From an uncultured Lactobacillus sp. (lineage in GTDB: Bacteria > Bacillota > Bacilli > Lactobacillales > Lactobacillaceae), in assembly GCF_910589175.1 (NCBI RefSeq), contig NZ_CAJURR010000021.1, positions 1 to 42,432 on the forward strand: a DNA stretch of 42,432 bases, written 5' to 3'. The notes beneath the pieces are model-generated. The model was given only the letters and a program-made list of their open reading frames with translations, was not told the DNA's origin and searched no databases. This document shows positions 25,925-37,655 of this stretch, piece after piece; the first letter of the stretch is position 1; the number at the start of each line of letters is the position of its first letter. A program made the translations under genes and the position numbers.

Positions 25925-26401
25925 TTATTCAAAATATTTTTTTATTTCTGACAACCAAAGCTTGTTTCTTTCTCCGACAGCTTTAAATTCAACTATTCGC
26001 TTGGTAGAATCCCATGAATCATCTACACGCTTAATCGATAATTCAAGATAATCGTTAGGCAGGTCTTCAATAATAAATTGCGGCCATTCGATTACAACCA
26101 ATCCATCTTCAGCTAGATATCCAGGCATATCAATACTTGATAAGTCCCCATCTTCTAGCCGATACATATCCATATGGAAAAGTGGTCTCTTACCTTCCCG
26201 ATATTCTCTAACAATTGTAAAAGTGGGACTTTTAACAGGACGCTTAATTCCCAAAGCTCGTGCAATTCCTTTAGTTAATGTAGTTTTTCCGGCACCCAAA
26301 TCACCAGATAAGAGCAATAAATCATGCCCCTTACTACTTTCACCAATTGCCTTACCCAATTTTTGCATCTGTTCATCAGAATTTATTTCTAATGAGTTCA
26401 T
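25925..26401 (-). CDS. tsaE: tRNA threonylcarbamoyladenosine biosynthesis ATPase TsaE
   Basis: A 158-residue ATPase that works with TsaB and TsaD to make t6A on tRNAs reading ANN codons. Walker A GDLGAGKTT, KSPTFTIVREY and FHMDMYRLEDG are the family motifs. It starts one base after the pta stop, so the two are co-translated. TATGGAG precedes the ATG. Confidence 0.94.
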   Translation of the reverse strand: MNSLEINSDEQMQKLGKAIGESSKGHDLLLLSGDLGAGKTTLTKGIARALGIKRPVKSPTFTIVREYREGKRPLFHMDMYRLEDGDLSSIDMPGYLAEDGLVVIEWPQFIIEDLPNDYLELSIKRVDDSWDSTKRIVEFKAVGERNKLWLSEIKKYFE

Positions 26402-26402
26402 T

Positions 26403-27380
26403 TTATTTCTCCATATTAGCTTGAGCAGCAGTTAAAATAGCTAATAAATATACATCTTCCGTCTTGCATCCACGTGACAAATCATTAATTGGAGCAGCAA
26501 GACCTTGCAATACAGGACCAATTGCGCTGAATCCACCTAAACGCTCTGCAACTTTATAAGAAATATTACCGGATTGTAGTTCTGGGAAAATAAATACATT
26601 TGCATGTCCGGCAACTGCAGAACCTGGGGCTTTTGCTTCTCCAACCCGAGGGACAATTGCAGCATCAAATTGTAATTCTCCATCACAAATCAATTCTGGA
26701 TATTTTTGATGTACTAACTCAGTCGCTTCTTGCACCTTAGTTACCATTGGACCCTTTGCTGATCCCTTAGTTGAAAAGCTAAGCATTGCAATTTTAGGCT
26801 CAAGACCAATCATTTCAGCGGTTTTACTTGATTGATAGGCAATTTCAGCTAGAGTTTCACTATCTGGATCAATATTAATAGCACAATCAGCAAAAATATA
26901 CTTTTCATCTCCACGTTCCATGATCATAGCACCTGAAACACGGCTCATCCCTTTTTTAGTCTTAATAATTTGAAGAGCTGGACGCACAGTATTAGCAGTA
27001 GAATGAGTAGCTCCTGAAACCATTCCATCCGCTTTCCCTTCATAGACTAACATTGTGCCAAAGTAAGAAACGTCTTGTAGGATTTCCTTTGCTTCTGCTA
27101 AAGTATTCTTTCCTTTTCTTAACTCAACGAAGTCTTGACCCATTTTCTCAAAATCTGGGTAAACTGCTGGATTGATAATTTCAATTGAACCTAAATCAAC
27201 ATTCAAGCTTTGAGCAGTTTCTATTACTTCATCAGGCTTTCCCAGTAAAAGTGGTTTTACAATGCCTTCTTCTTCGAGGCGAACAGCTGCTTTTATTATT
27301 CGGTCATCGTTTCCTTCTGGAAAAACAATTACTTTCTTTGATTCTTCTGCTTTTTTCTTAAGTGAGTCAAATACTTTCAT
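26403..27380 (-). CDS. pta: Phosphate acetyltransferase
   Basis: Converts acetyl-CoA and phosphate to acetyl phosphate, the substrate of AckA. The 325 residues are the short form typical of Firmicutes. VFPEGNDDRIIKAA at the start, DGMVSGATHSTANTVRPALQ, and AKGPMVTKVQEAT are the PTA/PTB signature. It lies between ung and tsaE, an order seen in other lactobacilli. Confidence 0.96.
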   Translation of the reverse strand: MKVFDSLKKKAEESKKVIVFPEGNDDRIIKAAVRLEEEGIVKPLLLGKPDEVIETAQSLNVDLGSIEIINPAVYPDFEKMGQDFVELRKGKNTLAEAKEILQDVSYFGTMLVYEGKADGMVSGATHSTANTVRPALQIIKTKKGMSRVSGAMIMERGDEKYIFADCAINIDPDSETLAEIAYQSSKTAEMIGLEPKIAMLSFSTKGSAKGPMVTKVQEATELVHQKYPELICDGELQFDAAIVPRVGEAKAPGSAVAGHANVFIFPELQSGNISYKVAERLGGFSAIGPVLQGLAAPINDLSRGCKTEDVYLLAILTAAQANMEK

Positions 27381-27452
27381 AACAAATTAAGCCTTTCTCT
27401 TTTATTTATAGATAATATTTTACAATTTCAGAGCTTTTTCTCAAAACAAAAA

Positions 27453-28148
27453 CTATGCCATATCTGCCAGGTTTACTTCTTGTGGTAATTGCCAATCAAT
27501 TGGACTCTCACCGAATTTAATTAAAGCATCATTACACCTAGAAAATGGGCGTGAACCGAAAAAGCCTCGATCTGCTGAAAAAGGACTAGGATGTGGAGAC
27601 TTAATAATCACATTTTTTCCCTCATCAATTAAAGGAATTTTATTTTGTGCAAATCTTCCCCATAAAATGAATACCACTTTTCCTCGGTCACTTAATGCCT
27701 TAATAGCTGTGTCCGTAATTAGTTCCCAGCCCTTACCTTGATGCCCATTAGCATTTCCATATGGTACAGTCAAAACTGCATTCAAGAGTAATACTCCTTG
27801 ATCTGCCCATTTTTTGAGGTAGCCATGATTTACTGGAACTGCACCCACATCATCATATAGTTCCTTATAAATGTTTTTTAAAGATGGAGGCAATGGAACT
27901 CCTGGATTAACACTAAAGCTCATCCCAGTCGCTTGACCTGGATTATGATAAGGATCCTGCCCTAAGATTACAACTTTCGTATCTGCAAAACTTGTCAATT
28001 TAAAAGCAGTAAAAATATGATACATATCGGGAAATATCTGTTTCGTTTGATATTCTTCCTTTAAAAAATCACGCAATTCTTGATACTTTTCACTTTCAAA
28101 AGCTGGTGCTAAAACTTCATCCCAATCATTTCCAATTAATTTTTTCAT
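27453..28148 (-). CDS. ung: Uracil-DNA glycosylase, family 1
   Basis: Removes uracil from [21 protein letters not shown] has the catalytic Asp of the water-activating loop, and [10 protein letters not shown] is the minor-groove loop. I start it at ATG 28146-28148 (231 residues, [11 protein letters not shown]), with AGAGGA upstream. The frame runs on to 28310, but that extension has no homology-like sequence and overlaps the divergent HAD gene. Confidence 0.95.
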   Translation of the reverse strand: MKKLIGNDWDEVLAPAFESEKYQELRDFLKEEYQTKQIFPDMYHIFTAFKLTSFADTKVVILGQDPYHNPGQATGMSFSVNPGVPLPPSLKNIYKELYDDVGAVPVNHGYLKKWADQGVLLLNAVLTVPYGNANGHQGKGWELITDTAIKALSDRGKVVFILWGRFAQNKIPLIDEGKNVIIKSPHPSPFSADRGFFGSRPFSRCNDALIKFGESPIDWQLPQEVNLADMA

Positions 28149-28189
28149 ACTTATTCTATCCTCTTGTCTCTCTAAGAAATCCAAGTTCA

Positions 28190-28198
28190 TGATATCAT
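28190..28198 (+). promoter_or_regulatory. Extended -10 promoter of the HAD gene
   Basis: TGATATCAT is an extended -10, 26 bases before the ATG at 28225. It is the same nine bases as before ssrA. It lies in the 76-base divergent gap with ung. Confidence 0.45.
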
Positions 28199-28224
28199 AT
28201 AGATAAAAGATTGGAGGACTTAAA

Positions 28225-29085
28225 ATGATTAAACTTATTGCGAGTGACATGGACGGCACGTTGTTAAATAAACAAATGCAAATTTCATCTGAAAATATTG
28301 CTGCTATCAAAGAAGCACAAGCAAAAGGCGTTGAATTTTTAGTTGCAACTGGCCGAGCACCTTCTGAATCTCAAGGAATACTTGCTAAAGCGGGCCTTCA
28401 TACGGGTTTTATTAATTTAAATGGTGCAATGGTTTTTAATACAGCTGGCAAACTAATTGTAAATGAGCCAATTCCTAAAGAACAAAGTATTAAGATTAAT
28501 AAATTACTCAAAGATTCTGGTTTTTACTTTGAGATAGTTGCTGCTGATAACGTTTATTCAGATTCTCGGTTGCGCAGAATTGCTAACTTTTCTGATCTAT
28601 TAGTTGATCTCAACAAAAAATTAACTTTTAAAAAGGCGGTTTCTTTTGCTGCTGGCTCAGATGAAATCATGAGAATTAAATATGTTTCTGATTTTAAAGA
28701 TTTGCTTGAAAAACCAAACTTTGAAGCCATGAAATTTGTCGCCTTCCATCCTAATGGTCCTAAAGTATTTAAACATATTCGTGAAGAAATCGGAAAAATG
28801 GGTGATTTAATTGTCACTGCGAGTTCTTCTACTAATATCGAAATTAACAATATTAAAGCTCAAAAAGGTATCGCTTTAATGGATTATGCACGTCTACAAG
28901 GCTACCAACCAAATGAAGTAATGGCCATTGGCGATAATCTTAATGATGAATCAATGATTCGCATGGCTGGCGTAGGTGTAGCAATGGAAAATGCTGCACC
29001 TGAGATCAAGAAAATTGCTAACTTTATCACTAAAAGTAACAATGACAATGGAGTTGCGTATGCAATTCGTCATTTTTGTAAATAA
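28225..29085 (+). CDS. Cof-type HAD-IIB phosphatase
   Basis: A 286-residue HAD hydrolase. SDMDGTLLN has the nucleophile Asp8 and acid Asp10, ATGRAP is motif II, and [10 protein letters not shown] is motif IV, with the IIB cap between. The substrate is unknown. TTGGAGG precedes the ATG. The LURP-one-like gene follows 29 bases downstream on the same strand. Confidence 0.9.
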   Translation: MIKLIASDMDGTLLNKQMQISSENIAAIKEAQAKGVEFLVATGRAPSESQGILAKAGLHTGFINLNGAMVFNTAGKLIVNEPIPKEQSIKINKLLKDSGFYFEIVAADNVYSDSRLRRIANFSDLLVDLNKKLTFKKAVSFAAGSDEIMRIKYVSDFKDLLEKPNFEAMKFVAFHPNGPKVFKHIREEIGKMGDLIVTASSSTNIEINNIKAQKGIALMDYARLQGYQPNEVMAIGDNLNDESMIRMAGVGVAMENAAPEIKKIANFITKSNNDNGVAYAIRHFCK

Positions 29086-29114
29086 ACATAATTTTCCTAA
29101 AGGCAGATGAAATT

Positions 29115-29630
29115 ATGCGTTATACTGTCCAACTTACACATGGCCAAACTTGTGGTCAAATTCCAGTAAAAAATGATCAAGGAGAAATAGTTTATATTTT
29201 AAAGGGGAATCTTAATGAATTTAACCAACCAATCATTTTAACTGACATTAACCATAATGAAATTGGTCGACTTTATCTAGACTCTAACCATCTTTTAGCA
29301 AGTTATAGTGTTGACGTGGTTAATCATTCTCTAGTCAAAGTGAAAAAGCTCAACAGTCGTTTTACTAATTTATTCTATATTACTCGGTTAAATTATTGGA
29401 TCAAAGGAAGTTTAAAGCAAGGAAGATACGGATTTTATTCAGGTATAAAAAAAGTGGCTAGCGTTTGCTCGCTAGTCACTGACATGGGACTTACCTGGAG
29501 GTGTGATATCTCACGGCCTGAAGATGTCCCCTTTATTATTTTAATTAGTTTACTTTTTACTCAGTGGCATACTAAACCATTATTTTTGCCAACTTTTAAT
29601 TTTCAAAATCGAATTAATGCACTTTCTTAA
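29115..29630 (+). CDS. Small LURP-one/tubby-C-like protein
   Basis: A 171-residue protein I can only place tentatively. IPVKNDQGEIVYILKG, then LTDINHNEIGRLYLD, and alternating strands later resemble the LURP-one-related (DUF567, tubby C-terminal-like) fold, which binds membrane lipids or phosphoinositides in some relatives. A hydrophobic stretch near 138-150 is short. AAAGG lies 11 bases before the ATG. Its stop overlaps the stop of the convergent TetR gene by two bases. Confidence 0.6.
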   Translation: MRYTVQLTHGQTCGQIPVKNDQGEIVYILKGNLNEFNQPIILTDINHNEIGRLYLDSNHLLASYSVDVVNHSLVKVKKLNSRFTNLFYITRLNYWIKGSLKQGRYGFYSGIKKVASVCSLVTDMGLTWRCDISRPEDVPFIILISLLFTQWHTKPLFLPTFNFQNRINALS

Positions 29631-30196
29631 TCACAGTTTAAATAATAACGTGAGAAATTAAATACTTGATATTGATGAGAACAAACGTGCTTTTGAAAAT
29701 CAATTAATTCAATAATGATTGCTAAATCTTCCAATAAATAACTATAACTTTTATTACATCCATGACTTATCCAAAAACAGATTCGGTCATAGAGGATATT
29801 AGTCAATTGTTTAAGTATAAGTTCTGAAAAACTTCCTCGTTTGTAAACATATGATCGAATATATTGAAAAAAATGTTCTCTCATCTTTTCACACATGCAG
29901 TTTTCTTCACTTAAATTATATGCATTGTAGAAATATTGTTTATGTTTTTGAATGTAGCTACATAAAATATTAAGAATTTGTCTTAAACTATTCTTTTCAT
30001 TTCTACGTAATTCCTTTTTCAGCTCTAGCAAAATACAAGCTTCAATACAGTTATTTATTTTTCCATATCTCAAATAAAAAGTTCCTCTACTGATTCCTGC
30101 TTCAATACAAAGTTTAGAAATATTTATTTTCTTTATATTCGTTTGAGATAACATATCATGTAAAGCTATTTGAACTCGTTGTAATTCATCCAGCAT
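29627..30196 (-). CDS. TetR/AcrR-family regulator, cysteine-rich
   Basis: A 189-residue regulator. The helix-turn-helix INISKLCIEAGISRGTFYLRY (about 24-44) is the TetR DNA-binding signature; the C-terminal part is a helical ligand domain. It has ten cysteines (30, 50, 54, 79, 100, 102, 140, 147, 172 and 188), high for a cytoplasmic lactobacillar protein. AAAGGA lies about 12 bases before the ATG. A palindrome at 30286-30309 in its own promoter suggests autoregulation. Confidence 0.82.
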   Translation of the reverse strand: MLDELQRVQIALHDMLSQTNIKKINISKLCIEAGISRGTFYLRYGKINNCIEACILLELKKELRRNEKNSLRQILNILCSYIQKHKQYFYNAYNLSEENCMCEKMREHFFQYIRSYVYKRGSFSELILKQLTNILYDRICFWISHGCNKSYSYLLEDLAIIIELIDFQKHVCSHQYQVFNFSRYYLNCD

Positions 30197-30258
30197 TTCA
30201 TTCTAATTTCCTTTCTAAGTTAACCTATGATCACTCTCCAATCTTCCATAGTTTTATT

Positions 30259-30309
30259 ACTTTAACAGGTTTTTAAATGATGTGCAACATTAATAATGTA
30301 ATTAATGTT
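30259..30309 (-). promoter_or_regulatory. Promoter and candidate operator of the TetR gene
   Basis: AACATTAAT (30286-30294) and ATTAATGTT (30301-30309) are perfect inverted arms around six bases, a TetR-type operator shape. On the minus strand -35 TTGCAC (30282-30287) and -10 TAAAGT (about 30259-30264), 17 bp apart, form the promoter, so the palindrome overlaps the -35 edge. Confidence 0.5.
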
Positions 30310-30340
30310 ATTTTTAAATATTTCTTTAAATTTAATAACA

Positions 30341-30380
30341 AAAAGAGAATCAATCTTTCTTTAATGATTGATTCTCTTTT
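30341..30380. terminator. Terminator after the GNAT gene
   Basis: A perfect 15-base inverted repeat, AAAAGAGAATCAATC (30341-30355) with 30366-30380. It lies just past the GNAT stop on the minus strand, with U-rich sequence after the stem. Confidence 0.85.
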
Positions 30381-30383
30381 ATT

Positions 30384-30953
30384 TTAATTAACTTTTTTAA
30401 CCATATGGTCATACATACGATCTCCGATCGTCATCGTAGAAGTAGTTTTAAAGCCCATATAATCGTACAAGCGAGCAGCTCTAGGATTATCTTGATCAAC
30501 GTTCAAACTTATCTTTTTATATCCCTTTTGGCTTGCTATATCGGGAGCAATTTTAATTAATTTCTGTCCAATTCCTTCTCCCCAGTGTTTTGGAGAAACA
30601 GCAATAGCATCTAAATACCATTCATGCGGTAAGGCTTCTTTATCAGAAAAAATAACTGCATCAAGAGGTAATCCAACCTTCGAATAAGCACTCTTTAATG
30701 AAATATCTATTAAACCTTGATCGTCGTAACCATACATTACTATTAAACCAATTGGTCGATCTAAATCATCTGTTTCTACCCACATTCGATTATGCGAATA
30801 ACGATAATGAGGAGAATAAAAGCCATGTTTCATTAAATCATAAAATTGACTCTCTGGAAGAGCTTTAATAGTATCCATATCCATCTCATCAAAAATTTGT
30901 TTTAAAATTGGATAAACTAAAGGAAAATCAGTTAATTTTGCCTTTCTAATCAT
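30384..30953 (-). CDS. GNAT-family N-acetyltransferase
   Basis: A 189-residue acetyltransferase that uses acetyl-CoA. HWGEGIGQKLIK is the acetyl-CoA loop (motif A), followed by SLNVDQDNPRAARLYDYMGF (motif B). The substrate is not predictable. It starts 12 bases after smpB, with AGGTG before the ATG, and probably ends the secG-rnr-smpB transcript. Confidence 0.87.
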   Translation of the reverse strand: MIRKAKLTDFPLVYPILKQIFDEMDMDTIKALPESQFYDLMKHGFYSPHYRYSHNRMWVETDDLDRPIGLIVMYGYDDQGLIDISLKSAYSKVGLPLDAVIFSDKEALPHEWYLDAIAVSPKHWGEGIGQKLIKIAPDIASQKGYKKISLNVDQDNPRAARLYDYMGFKTTSTMTIGDRMYDHMVKKVN

Positions 30954-30965
30954 TTAATTCACCTA

Positions 30966-31424
30966 CTAAATCCCATACTTACGATGAATTTCACGGTCTT
31001 GATCACGCTTTTTAATAGTCTGACGTTTATCATATTGCTTCTTACCTTGTCCTACGCCAATTAAAACTTTAGCAAATCCATGTTTTAAATAGACTTTTAA
31101 AGGAATAATTGCCATTCCCTGTTGAGCTTGAATTCCAGCTAGACGAGCAATTTCTTTCTTATGAAGCAACAAGCGCCGAGATCGTAAAGGATCATGATTA
31201 TAGCGATTACCTTCTTTATATTCACTAATATGAACATTTTCTAAAAAAGCAGATCCATTAATAATTTGAACATATCCGTCCCGCAAATTAATTCTACGTG
31301 CACGAATTGATTTAATCTCTGTCCCAGTTAACGCAATTCCGGCTTCAAGAGTTTCCTTAATAAAATAATCATGACTTGCTTTTTTATTTTGAGCAATCAA
31401 ATTATCTGCTTTTTGTTTCATCAT
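30966..31424 (-). CDS. smpB: SsrA-binding protein SmpB
   Basis: A 152-residue RNA-binding protein that carries tmRNA to stalled ribosomes. [32 protein letters not shown] and [14 protein letters not shown] at the C terminus match the family. Two successive ATG codons follow GGAAG; the first is used here. It lies 11 bases after rnr, a common pairing since RNase R helps clear the faulty mRNA. Its RNA partner is at 2653-3015. Confidence 0.95.
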   Translation of the reverse strand: MMKQKADNLIAQNKKASHDYFIKETLEAGIALTGTEIKSIRARRINLRDGYVQIINGSAFLENVHISEYKEGNRYNHDPLRSRRLLLHKKEIARLAGIQAQQGMAIIPLKVYLKHGFAKVLIGVGQGKKQYDKRQTIKKRDQDREIHRKYGI

Positions 31425-31435
31425 TTTCTTCCTAA

Positions 31436-33778
31436 TTATTTTTTATTGGACTTGACAGCTGTTGTTTTGCGATGACGAATCTTAAAATTATGGCCATTAT
31501 TTACGTGAGAAGTGTTGTTATTTCTCTTATTTCCACCATTTTTACGTCCTTTATCAAAGCTACGTTTTCCACGATTATTACTTCTTTGTGGGCGCTTTGG
31601 TGCATTCGGATCATAAATTTCAAAGTCTAACTGATGTTGCTCCACATCAGCTCTAATCAACTTAACTTTAATTGGCATTCCAATCTTAAATTGTTTATGT
31701 GAATTACGTCCAGTTAAAGTCAATGATTTTTCATCAAAGTTGTAGTAGTCATCATTTAAATTCGAGATATGAATTAAACCTTCAACAGTATTTGGCAATT
31801 GAATAAACATTCCGAAACTTGTTACTGAGGAAACAATTGCATCAAATGTTTGACCAACTTTATCAGCCATAAACTCAGTCATCTTGAGATCGTTTACACT
31901 TCGTTCAGTATCAATTGATTTTCTTTCTTGTGTTGAAGTTTGTTCAGCAACATCTGGAAGTTGAGCCTTGAAGTGCTTTTGAATATCTTGATCCATATTT
32001 GCATTCGCATATTCATGAATCATACGGTGAACCATTAAATCAGAATAGCGACGAATTGGTGAAGTAAAGTGGGTATAGTACTTAGCTGCCAACCCAAAGT
32101 GACCCAGTGGTTCAGGAGAATAATGTGCTTGCTTCAAGCTACGAAGCATCATCATCTGGACAACAGCTTCTTCAGGTGTACCCTCGGTTTTAGCTACAAT
32201 CTTTTGTAAATCTTTTGGTTTTACATCGTTTGGATCAGCCTTTACGTTTAACCCAAATGCACTTACAAACTCAAGGAATGATTGCATTTTTTCTTGATCT
32301 GGGGTTTCATGTACACGATAAAGGAAAGGTGTATGTTTCTTATAGTAGTCTTCGGCAACAGTTTCATTTGCCATCAACATAAAGGATTCAATCATCTTTT
32401 CAGCAGTTCCACGTTCATGAAGAACAATATCTGTTGGTTTACCCTTATCATCAACTACAATTTTTGCTTCTGGCTCTTCAAAATCAATAGCACCACGTTG
32501 GTGACGTTTTTTATACAAAATATTATGTAAATCAGCCATTTCATGAAGCATTGGAGCTGCATCTGTATACTTTTGCTCTAACTTTTCATGATTATTTGGA
32601 TCAAGAACTTTATTAACATTATTGTAGGTTAAACGTCCATGTGACTTCATAACTGATGGATAAATTCTATATCCAACACGTTTACCTTCTGGAGTAATTT
32701 CCATATCACATGATAGAACTAAACGTTCTACACCTTCATTAAGAGAACAAATACCATTTGATAATCTAAATGGGAGCATTGGGATAACACGATCAACTAA
32801 ATATGTACTGTTACCACGAGCAAAAGCTTCTTTATCTAGCGGTGTACCTTCTTTTACATAATGAGATACATCAGCGATATGTACTCCTAGGTGATAGTTA
32901 CCATTAGGAAGTTTCCAAACTACAACTGCGTCATCAAAGTCTTTAGAATCATCACCGTCAATTGTTACAGCTGGTTGATCGGTAATATCAACACGTTTAC
33001 TTTTTTCTTCTTCAGTTACATGATCAGGAATGCTATTTGCTTGATCCATTGCTTTTTTTGGCCAATCAGTCCGAATATCATTATCAACAACAATTGACAT
33101 GATATCAACACCAGGATCATTTTTATTACCGATTGTTAGAAGTGCTACACCCTGCATTTCATCTGGTTGATCTTCATCCGGATATTTATTAATAGAAATT
33201 TTTACCATATCACCCATTTGTGGCTTAACACCATTATCAGTGATATTAATTTTATATTTCTTTAATTTTCTGTTTTCACTAACAACATAACCGTAAAATC
33301 CACTTGATTTCACTACTTCATCAGAGTATGGATGAAATTCTCCAACTAAAGTCTCTACACCACGTTCAGTAATTTCTTCGATTTTACCTTCTGGACCTTT
33401 GCCATTCCATGGATTAGCACCAGCAATAATTTTTACCTTAACGCGGTCCCCATCAATAGCAAATTTAGTATTATGTTTATCAATAAAGGCATCTTCCATG
33501 CTTTCATCATCAAATCTGACAAAACCAAATCCCTTATCATTTGCCTTAAAGGTACCTTCAGCAACAGTGTTTAATTGATTCAACTGGTACTTTCCCTGAC
33601 CATCAGTTACAATCTTTTTACTATGTTCTAAAAAAGTTAAAGCTTTAACCAAATCAGGAAAATTTAACCTTTGGCTACGACTAAGATCATTTTCAAGTTG
33701 ATCCACATCATATTGTTCTTGAGGATTATGTCTAAATGTTTCATAAACATCAGCTAAAACTCGTTCATTCTGTGTCAT
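31436..33778 (-). CDS. rnr: Ribonuclease R
   Basis: A 780-residue 3'-5' exoribonuclease that degrades structured RNA. Domain order: N-terminal winged helix (about 1-65), two cold-shock domains (about 70-230), RNB catalytic domain with [12 protein letters not shown] (about 260-590), an S1 domain (about 640-715), and a Lys/Arg/Asn-rich tail. GAGG precedes the ATG. An intrinsic terminator lies between secG and this gene. Confidence 0.95.
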   Translation of the reverse strand: MTQNERVLADVYETFRHNPQEQYDVDQLENDLSRSQRLNFPDLVKALTFLEHSKKIVTDGQGKYQLNQLNTVAEGTFKANDKGFGFVRFDDESMEDAFIDKHNTKFAIDGDRVKVKIIAGANPWNGKGPEGKIEEITERGVETLVGEFHPYSDEVVKSSGFYGYVVSENRKLKKYKINITDNGVKPQMGDMVKISINKYPDEDQPDEMQGVALLTIGNKNDPGVDIMSIVVDNDIRTDWPKKAMDQANSIPDHVTEEEKSKRVDITDQPAVTIDGDDSKDFDDAVVVWKLPNGNYHLGVHIADVSHYVKEGTPLDKEAFARGNSTYLVDRVIPMLPFRLSNGICSLNEGVERLVLSCDMEITPEGKRVGYRIYPSVMKSHGRLTYNNVNKVLDPNNHEKLEQKYTDAAPMLHEMADLHNILYKKRHQRGAIDFEEPEAKIVVDDKGKPTDIVLHERGTAEKMIESFMLMANETVAEDYYKKHTPFLYRVHETPDQEKMQSFLEFVSAFGLNVKADPNDVKPKDLQKIVAKTEGTPEEAVVQMMMLRSLKQAHYSPEPLGHFGLAAKYYTHFTSPIRRYSDLMVHRMIHEYANANMDQDIQKHFKAQLPDVAEQTSTQERKSIDTERSVNDLKMTEFMADKVGQTFDAIVSSVTSFGMFIQLPNTVEGLIHISNLNDDYYNFDEKSLTLTGRNSHKQFKIGMPIKVKLIRADVEQHQLDFEIYDPNAPKRPQRSNNRGKRSFDKGRKNGGNKRNNNTSHVNNGHNFKIRHRKTTAVKSNKK

Positions 33779-33830
33779 TATATAAATTGCCTCAATTTCT
33801 TTATAAAATAAGTTAAGTTAAAAGAAATTA

Positions 33831-33861
33831 AAAAAGCCCTCCTGTGACCGGAAGGCTTTTT
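33831..33861 (-). terminator. Terminator/attenuator between secG and rnr
   Basis: AAAAAGCC (33831-33838) pairs with GGCTTTTT (33854-33861), and TCC pairs with GGA inside after one mismatch. It would partly cut off transcription from secG into rnr. Confidence 0.75.
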
Positions 33862-34095
33862 TTACTTGGATGAAAGTACTGCCAAGATCAAAGCAAGAGC
33901 AAAAAAGAGAACCAACAATACAGCAGTAATCCTTTCCATTAATGCTTCAAATCCACGCTTCTTTGTCTGGCCGCTAAATACTGCACCGCCGGACAATGCG
34001 TTTAAGGCATCTTGTTGCTTTTGCGGCTGCATCAACGTAGCAATAATAATTAAAAAGCTAACAATGATGAGTAGCGTCATGACGATATTATACAA
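33862..34095 (-). CDS. secG: Preprotein translocase subunit SecG
   Basis: A 77-residue subunit of the SecYEG channel. Two helices (about 4-22 and 55-74) flank LMQPQKQQDALNALSGGA and the SGQTKKRG region, the SecG signature. I start it at TTG 34093-34095, six bases after GGAGGC; the longer frame to 34152 has no ribosome binding site. The next ATG (five codons later) would cut into the first helix. Confidence 0.9.
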   Translation of the reverse strand: MYNIVMTLLIIVSFLIIIATLMQPQKQQDALNALSGGAVFSGQTKKRGFEALMERITAVLLVLFFALALILAVLSSK

Positions 34096-34160
34096 AGCGC
34101 TGCCTCCATTACCTAAATTTCTTACTGTACTGATTTTACCATATTTAGCCAATGAATGCT

Positions 34161-34204
34161 AAAAGAAAAAGGGAGTCACCTAAAGCAACGTCCCTTTTTC
34201 TTTT
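34161..34204 (-). terminator. Terminator after eno
   Basis: A 14-base stem (34161-34174 with 34191-34204) followed on the minus strand by U-rich sequence. It closes the glycolytic operon before secG. Confidence 0.85.
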
Positions 34205-34218
34205 ATTTCAACTATTAA

Positions 34219-35547
<1,329 letters not shown>

Positions 35548-35563
35548 TTAAATAAATTGTTAA

Positions 35564-36319
35564 TTAATCTTGGTAGTTTACTAATGCTAAGAATGATTCT
35601 GGATCAAGAGAAGCACCACCAACTAAACCACCGTCAATGTCAGGCTTAGACATTAATTCTTTTACGTTAGCTGGTTTTACTGAACCACCGTATTGGATAC
35701 GAACGTTTTCAGCAGTTTCTTCGTTGTACAAGTCTTTTACAGTTTCACGAATAGTCTTGCACATTTCTTCAGCTTGATCAGCAGAAGCAGTCTTACCAGT
35801 ACCGATAGCCCAAATTGGTTCGTAAGCAATAACAAGTTTAGAAACTTGTTCTGCAGTTAAGCCGTCTAAAGCAGCTTTAATTTGAGCTACTACCCATTCA
35901 TCTTGCTTGTTAGCTTCACGAGTTTCAAGAGATTCACCACAGCAAATAATTGGAGTTACGCCATTAGCAAATAAAGCCTTAGCTTTCTTGTTAATGTCTT
36001 CATCAGTTTCGTGGAAGTAACCACGACGTTCTGAGTGACCAATAATACAGTAGTCAATACCCATTTCATTCAAAACTTTAGGTGAAGTTTCACCAGTAAA
36101 GGCACCTTCAACTTCAAAGTATGCATTTTCTGCACCAGTATGTAAGTTTGAGCCTTCAGCAGTCTTCTTTAAAACATAAAGATCAACTGCAGGTGCAGCA
36201 ATAACTGATTCAACTTTACTTGGATCTGGCAACTTACCCTTAACTGCATTAACAAATTCAATGGTTTGTTCAGGGTTCATGTGTAATTTCCAGTTACCAG
36301 CAATAATTGGTGTACGCAT
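35564..36319 (-). CDS. tpiA: Triose-phosphate isomerase
   Basis: Interconverts dihydroxyacetone phosphate and glyceraldehyde-3-phosphate. The 251 residues begin [10 protein letters not shown] (Lys), with IIGHSERR (His) and [13 protein letters not shown] (Glu). It lies 18 bases after pgk, with AGGAGG before the ATG. Confidence 0.98.
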
Positions 36320-36337
36320 TAAAAATTCCTCCTAATT

Positions 36338-37549
36338 TTACTTGTCAGAAACACAAGCGATTCCCGGTAATTCTTTACCTTCAAGGTAGTTAAGTGAAGC
36401 ACCACCACCAGTAGAAATGTGGCTGATCTTAGGAGCGATTCCTAATTGCTTAGCAGCAGCAGTTGAGTCACCACCACCAATAATAGTTACGGCATCCTTC
36501 AAGTCAGCTAATGCACGACCAACTTCCAAAGTACCTTCTGCGTAATTTGGCATTTCGAATGCACCCATAGGTCCGTTCCATACAACAGTCTTAGCATCTT
36601 TTAAGATATCTCTGAATTTTTCAACAGTCTTAGGACCGATGTCAAGACCCATTTCGTTATCAGGAATATCGTCACCAACAACTTCGTGAGGAGCATCATT
36701 TGAGAATTCAGTAGCTGCAACGTTGTCAACTGGAAGAACAATCTTGTCGCCAGCCTTTTCAAGCAAGCTCTTAGCAAGTTCTACCTTGTCAGCTTCAAAC
36801 AATGATTTACCAATCTTGTGACCTTGTGCAGCTAAGAAAGTATAAGCCATACCACCACCGATTAAAATGTGATCTGACTTAGGAATTAAGTTTTCAATAA
36901 CACCAATCTTATCTGATACTTTTGCACCACCAAGAATAGTTACAAATGGGTGAACTGGGTTTTCAACAGCATCACCTAAGAACTTAATTTCCTTTTCAAG
37001 TAAGTAACCAGCTGCTGCAGGCTTACCAGCCTTCTTCATAGCAGTTGCAATACCAACGTTTGAAGCGTGACTTCTGTGAGCAGTACCAAATGCATCGTTT
37101 ACAAATACATCACCAAGACTTGCCCAGTATTCGCCAAGCTTTGGATCGTTCTTAGATTCACGCTTACCAAAGTCGTTGTCAATATCTTGGAATCTAGTGT
37201 TTTCAAGAACAACAACGTCGCCATCCTTCATGTTATCGATAGCTTCTTCTACTTCTTTACCTTCGTTTTCTGGTACAAAAGTTACAGGCTTTTCTAATAA
37301 TTCACTTAAACGTTCTGCTACTGGACGTAATGACAATTCTTTCTTGTCAGCATCTGACTTAACACGACCCAAGTGGCTAAGCAAAATTGCTTTACCACCG
37401 TGATCAATGATGTATTTAATAGTTGGTAATGCAGCAACAATACGGTTGTCGTCACCAATAACACCATTCTTAATTGGAACATTGAAGTCAACACGAACTA
37501 AAACCTTTTTACCTTTAAGATCAAGGTCTGAAACGATTAATTTAGCCAT
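36338..37549 (-). CDS. pgk: Phosphoglycerate kinase
   Basis: Makes ATP from 1,3-bisphosphoglycerate. The 403 residues include [13 protein letters not shown] at the N terminus, [19 protein letters not shown], and GGGDSTAAA near the end. GGAGG lies 13 bases before the ATG, rather far. A strong terminator separates it from gap, and no promoter is obvious between them. Confidence 0.98.
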   Translation of the reverse strand: MAKLIVSDLDLKGKKVLVRVDFNVPIKNGVIGDDNRIVAALPTIKYIIDHGGKAILLSHLGRVKSDADKKELSLRPVAERLSELLEKPVTFVPENEGKEVEEAIDNMKDGDVVVLENTRFQDIDNDFGKRESKNDPKLGEYWASLGDVFVNDAFGTAHRSHASNVGIATAMKKAGKPAAAGYLLEKEIKFLGDAVENPVHPFVTILGGAKVSDKIGVIENLIPKSDHILIGGGMAYTFLAAQGHKIGKSLFEADKVELAKSLLEKAGDKIVLPVDNVAATEFSNDAPHEVVGDDIPDNEMGLDIGPKTVEKFRDILKDAKTVVWNGPMGAFEMPNYAEGTLEVGRALADLKDAVTIIGGGDSTAAAKQLGIAPKISHISTGGGASLNYLEGKELPGIACVSDK

Positions 37550-37580
37550 TTAAACTAATTTACCTCCGATAGATTATTTG

Positions 37581-37613
37581 AAAAAAGGCGGAGGAAGTAA
37601 TTCCCTCCGCCTT
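37581..37613 (-). terminator. Intercistronic terminator between gap and pgk
   Basis: AAGGCGGAGG (37585-37594) pairs with CCTCCGCCTT (37604-37613). On the minus strand a run of six U follows. The GC-rich stem is strong. Confidence 0.88.
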
Positions 37614-37655
37614 CTCTCGTCTGCTTACTTAAAATCAGTAATTAATAATTAATGA

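Noticed and set aside
28149..28310. N-terminal extension of uracil-DNA glycosylase
   Set aside because: It overlaps the divergent HAD gene, has no ribosome binding site, and the protein start [11 protein letters not shown] with AGAGGA upstream fits the family.
33866..34162. Plus-strand frame of 98 residues opposite secG
   Set aside because: It is fully antisense to secG, lacks a ribosome binding site and has no recognisable domain.
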